A program made the translations under genes and the position numbers. From Dehalococcoidia bacterium (GTDB lineage: Bacteria; Chloroflexota; Dehalococcoidia; GIF9; AB-539-J10): DNA of 16,254 nucleotides. Position 1 is the first letter of the stretch. Each line of letters starts with the position of its first letter. The notes beneath the pieces are model-generated. The model was given only the letters and a program-made list of their open reading frames with translations, had not been told where the DNA came from and did no database searches. Shown here in pieces: positions 14,116 through 16,254 of this stretch. Location: the NCBI GenBank assembly GCA_030627025.1, contig DAOUSX010000002.1, positions 1-16,254 of the forward strand, read 5' to 3'.

Positions 14116-14943
14116 ATGGAATTGCTTTTTGGTTCTGCGGGGGTTCCTCGAAGTGTCAAAAATCGCTCCACAGACCGTGGTATTCGCCGCATTGCCGAGC
14201 TGGGGCTTGGTTGCATGGAATTGGAGTTTGTAAGAGGGGTAAAAATGGGAGAGTCTGCTGCTCGGAGCATAGGAAAGTTGGCCAAAGAGAAGGGAATTGT
14301 CCTTAGTTCGCATGGACCTTACTCTATAAACTTGAATGCCAGGGAAGCTGAAAAAATAACCGCTAGCCAACAAAGATTACTAGACACAATTCGAATTGCC
14401 TCTCTATGTAGAGCAAGAACCGTAGTCTTCCATGCCGCTTATTACATGGGTGACTCGCCAGATAAAGCCTATTCCATGGTGAAAAAGAACCTGCAAGATA
14501 TAATGCACAAGCTAGAATTCGAGCAGAATCAGGTTTGGGTTAGGCCTGAGGTTACTGGAAAAATCAGCCAGTTCGGCACTTTGGAGGAGGTGTTAAGTTT
14601 GAGTAGCGAGATTAAAGGAGTTGCCCCTTGCATTGACTTCGCTCATTGGCATGCTCGTACGGGAAAGTTCAACTCATATGCTGAATTTGCCAGCATCCTC
14701 GAACAAATAGAGCGTCAATTGGGAAGAGCGGCTCTGGATAATATGCATATACATGTTTCAGGAACAGCCTACGGTGCAAAGGGTGAAATCAAACATCTGA
14801 ATTTGAAGGAATCGGATTTTGATTATGTTGGCTTAGCTAAAGCTTTGAAAGATTTCAATGTCAACGGATTGGTTATCAGTGAAAGTCCTAACCTGGAAGA
14901 AGATGCTCTATTGCTCCAGGGAACCTATAACTCTCTTGGTTAG
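14116..14943 (+). CDS. Endonuclease IV-like TIM-barrel metalloprotein
   Basis: This 275-residue protein belongs to the AP endonuclease family 2/xylose isomerase-like TIM barrels. In order it shows SSHGPYSINL (64-73), VVFHAAYY (103-110), RPEVTGKISQFG (143-154), CIDFAHWHA (172-180), HIHVSG (211-216), and ISESPN (254-259). His66, His106, Glu145, Asp174, His177, His213 and Glu256 line up with metal ligands of E. coli endonuclease IV. The canonical Asp-x-His pair of the third zinc is not evident, with His227 the only candidate there. It may repair abasic DNA or act on a sugar; the substrate is unproven. The start at ATG 14116 gives the family opening LLFGSAGVP. A strong promoter sits immediately upstream, so the mRNA is probably leaderless. 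It is divergent from the radical SAM gene and is a single-gene unit ahead of ftsH. Confidence 0.82.
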   Translation: MELLFGSAGVPRSVKNRSTDRGIRRIAELGLGCMELEFVRGVKMGESAARSIGKLAKEKGIVLSSHGPYSINLNAREAEKITASQQRLLDTIRIASLCRARTVVFHAAYYMGDSPDKAYSMVKKNLQDIMHKLEFEQNQVWVRPEVTGKISQFGTLEEVLSLSSEIKGVAPCIDFAHWHARTGKFNSYAEFASILEQIERQLGRAALDNMHIHVSGTAYGAKGEIKHLNLKESDFDYVGLAKALKDFNVNGLVISESPNLEEDALLLQGTYNSLG

Positions 14944-14980
14944 CTCGACTTCGTGTTCACAATGATACTAACGGCTTAAT

Positions 14981-15008
14981 TTTACATTTATACCATAGTT
15001 GATATAAT
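14981..15008 (+). promoter_or_regulatory. ftsH promoter
   Basis: TTTACA (14981-14986) and TATAAT (15003-15008) are 16 bases apart, matching consensus in 5 of 6 and 6 of 6 positions. The predicted transcript start near 15015 leaves about six bases before the ATG at 15021. A short AAGG at 15015-15018 is present but would lie at the very 5' end. Confidence 0.6.
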
Positions 15009-15020
15009 AAACATAAGGTT

Positions 15021-16254
15021 ATGAAAACTAAATGGCGGCGAGGCGGATTCTTTTACATACTGCTTCTAGTGGTAGCAATTACCCTCATGTTTGTCCTTGT
15101 ACCGAGGATACAGGAAGGTCCTACAAAAGTAGAGTTACCTGAGTTCATAAGCTACGCCAAGGAGGGACAAATTGATCTCATCAAGCAAGATGGGAACACC
15201 CTCATTGGTATTAAAGACGACGAGACATTATATACCACGGCATTTCAAGGTAGCACGCTTGAGCTGTCTAATTACCTCACGGAAGCGGGAGTAGCGGTTC
15301 CTATCGACGTTAAGCCAAGTGGCACCAACTGGGGGGTGATAGCGTTACAAGTAATGTTGCCTCTTGCTTTGCTGGGAGTATTGTTCTATTTCTTCTTTCG
15401 CTCAGCTCGTGGAGCAAGCATGCAAGCATTCAACTTTAGCAAAAGTCGTGCTCGATTAAATTCCACCGCTAACCCTAGAGTGACCTTTGCCGATGTTGCC
15501 GGGATTGAAGAGGCAAAAGAGGAGGTTCAGGAAGTAGTGGAATTTCTCAGGTCACCTGGGAAATTCCGTGCCCTAGGTGCCCGGATACCTAGGGGTGTTC
15601 TCCTGGTAGGTCCACCAGGAACTGGCAAGACTTTATTAGCCAAAGCCATAGCTGGAGAAGCCAAGGCGCCTTTTTACTCCATTAGTGGCAGTGAATTTGT
15701 GGAAATGTTTGTCGGCGTCGGCGCCTCTAGAGTTAGAGACTTATTTGAACAAGCAAAACGTACTACACCAAGCCTCATTTTCATGGATGAGATCGATGCA
15801 GTTGGCCGCCACCGCGGCGCTGGAGTAGGTGGTGGACATGATGAAAGAGAGCAAACTTTGAATCAAATCCTTGCCGAAATGGATGGTTTTGACACTAATA
15901 CTAATGTTATAGTCGTAGCTGCTACTAATCGCCCTGATATACTTGATCCCGCTCTATTGCGCCCGGGACGCTTTGACCGCCACATTGTTATTGATACACC
16001 AGATATCAAAGGGCGTAAAGCTATCTTAGAAGTGCATGCCAAAGGCAAGGCATTAGCACCAAAAGTTGATCTAGAAGTGATCGCAAAACAAACGCCTGGC
16101 TTCAGCGGGGCTGATTTAGCTAATCTACTTAATGAAGCAGCTCTCCTGGCAGGCAGACACAACCGCAAAGATATCAGCATGAAGGAGCTTGAGGATGCCG
16201 CCGACAGGGTTATCGCTGGTCCGGAAAGAAAGACTCGCGTAATTACCCAAAAGG
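15021..16254 (+). CDS. ftsH: ATP-dependent zinc metalloprotease FtsH, 3' end outside window
   Basis: FtsH is a hexameric membrane-anchored AAA+ protease that extracts and degrades membrane and short-lived cytosolic proteins. The 411 codons visible cover the N-terminal part. There is a first membrane helix (about 10-28), an extracytoplasmic domain (about 29-103), a second membrane helix (about 104-126), and then the AAA+ module starting [15 protein letters not shown] (154-168). Walker A is GPPGTGKT (197-204), Walker B is LIFMDEID (252-259), the pore loop is FVGVG (230-234) and the second region of homology is [20 protein letters not shown] (301-320) with arginine fingers Arg315 and Arg318. The window ends before the HEAGH zinc-protease motif, so protease activity is assumed from the family. 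The start is ATG at 15021. Confidence 0.97.
   Translation, partial: MKTKWRRGGFFYILLLVVAITLMFVLVPRIQEGPTKVELPEFISYAKEGQIDLIKQDGNTLIGIKDDETLYTTAFQGSTLELSNYLTEAGVAVPIDVKPSGTNWGVIALQVMLPLALLGVLFYFFFRSARGASMQAFNFSKSRARLNSTANPRVTFADVAGIEEAKEEVQEVVEFLRSPGKFRALGARIPRGVLLVGPPGTGKTLLAKAIAGEAKAPFYSISGSEFVEMFVGVGASRVRDLFEQAKRTTPSLIFMDEIDAVGRHRGAGVGGGHDEREQTLNQILAEMDGFDTNTNVIVVAATNRPDILDPALLRPGRFDRHIVIDTPDIKGRKAILEVHAKGKALAPKVDLEVIAKQTPGFSGADLANLLNEAALLAGRHNRKDISMKELEDAADRVIAGPERKTRVITQK

Noticed and set aside
14076..14306. Plus-strand open frame overlapping the start of the TIM-barrel gene
   Set aside because: Its start lies within the promoter -35, and the TIM-barrel frame contains all conserved motifs.
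1..16254. CRISPR arrays, tRNA or rRNA genes, insertion sequences, phage or toxin-antitoxin genes
   Set aside because: I saw no regularly spaced repeats, cloverleaf-like sequences, transposase or integrase motifs, or flanking inverted repeats on either strand.

Overview
The window looks like a chromosomal segment of an uncultured bacterium of the Chloroflexota, most likely class Dehalococcoidia. This rests on gene content and protein style, not on a search. The base composition is mid-40s G+C by eye. The main argument is a division cluster with no murein-synthesis genes between rsmH and ftsA, as expected in Dehalococcoidia, which lack a peptidoglycan wall. No rRNA, tRNA, CRISPR array, insertion sequence or prophage is visible.

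Layout. Bases 1-223 form a divergent control region: the first codons of a gene leaving on the minus strand, then two promoter-like signals and a leader hairpin ahead of speD-speE (224-1524, plus), a two-gene polyamine operon. A convergent acyl-CoA dehydrogenase follows (1530-2687, minus). A 320-base stretch without a recognisable gene separates it from a minus-strand housekeeping block transcribed in the order trmD, rplS, priA, def (7020 down to 3008). A divergent intergenic region (7021-7234) carries a near-consensus promoter and three TGGRN repeats in 10-base register that match a MraZ operator. It drives a compact operon (7235-11232, plus): a small winged-helix protein, mraZ, rsmH, ftsA and ftsZ, ending in a strong hairpin. 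Next come rsfS (plus, apparently with a CTG start) and ndk (minus), whose 3' ends overlap. After these lie a decayed metallo-beta-lactamase fold (UlaG-like) gene fragment, a cobalamin-binding-type radical SAM protein (minus), an endonuclease IV-like TIM-barrel protein (plus), and the first 411 codons of ftsH, cut by the window end.

How the genes work together. SpeD supplies decarboxylated S-adenosylmethionine to SpeE. TrmD, L19, peptide deformylase, RsmH and RsfS all act on ribosome or translation quality, and PriA restarts replication forks. MraZ, FtsA and FtsZ form a stripped-down division module, with FtsA as the probable membrane anchor of the FtsZ ring.

The observations most worth checking are: (1) the small winged-helix protein leading a wall-less dcw operon that carries a MraZ-type operator; (2) several genes (def, the TIM-barrel gene, ftsH and possibly trmD) whose best promoter places the transcript start at or within a few bases of the start codon, suggesting leaderless mRNAs beside ordinary Shine-Dalgarno genes; (3) the non-canonical rsfS start; (4) the UlaG-like pseudogene that ends exactly at a neighbour's stop codon. 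I found no clear undescribed multi-gene defence or mobile system here.
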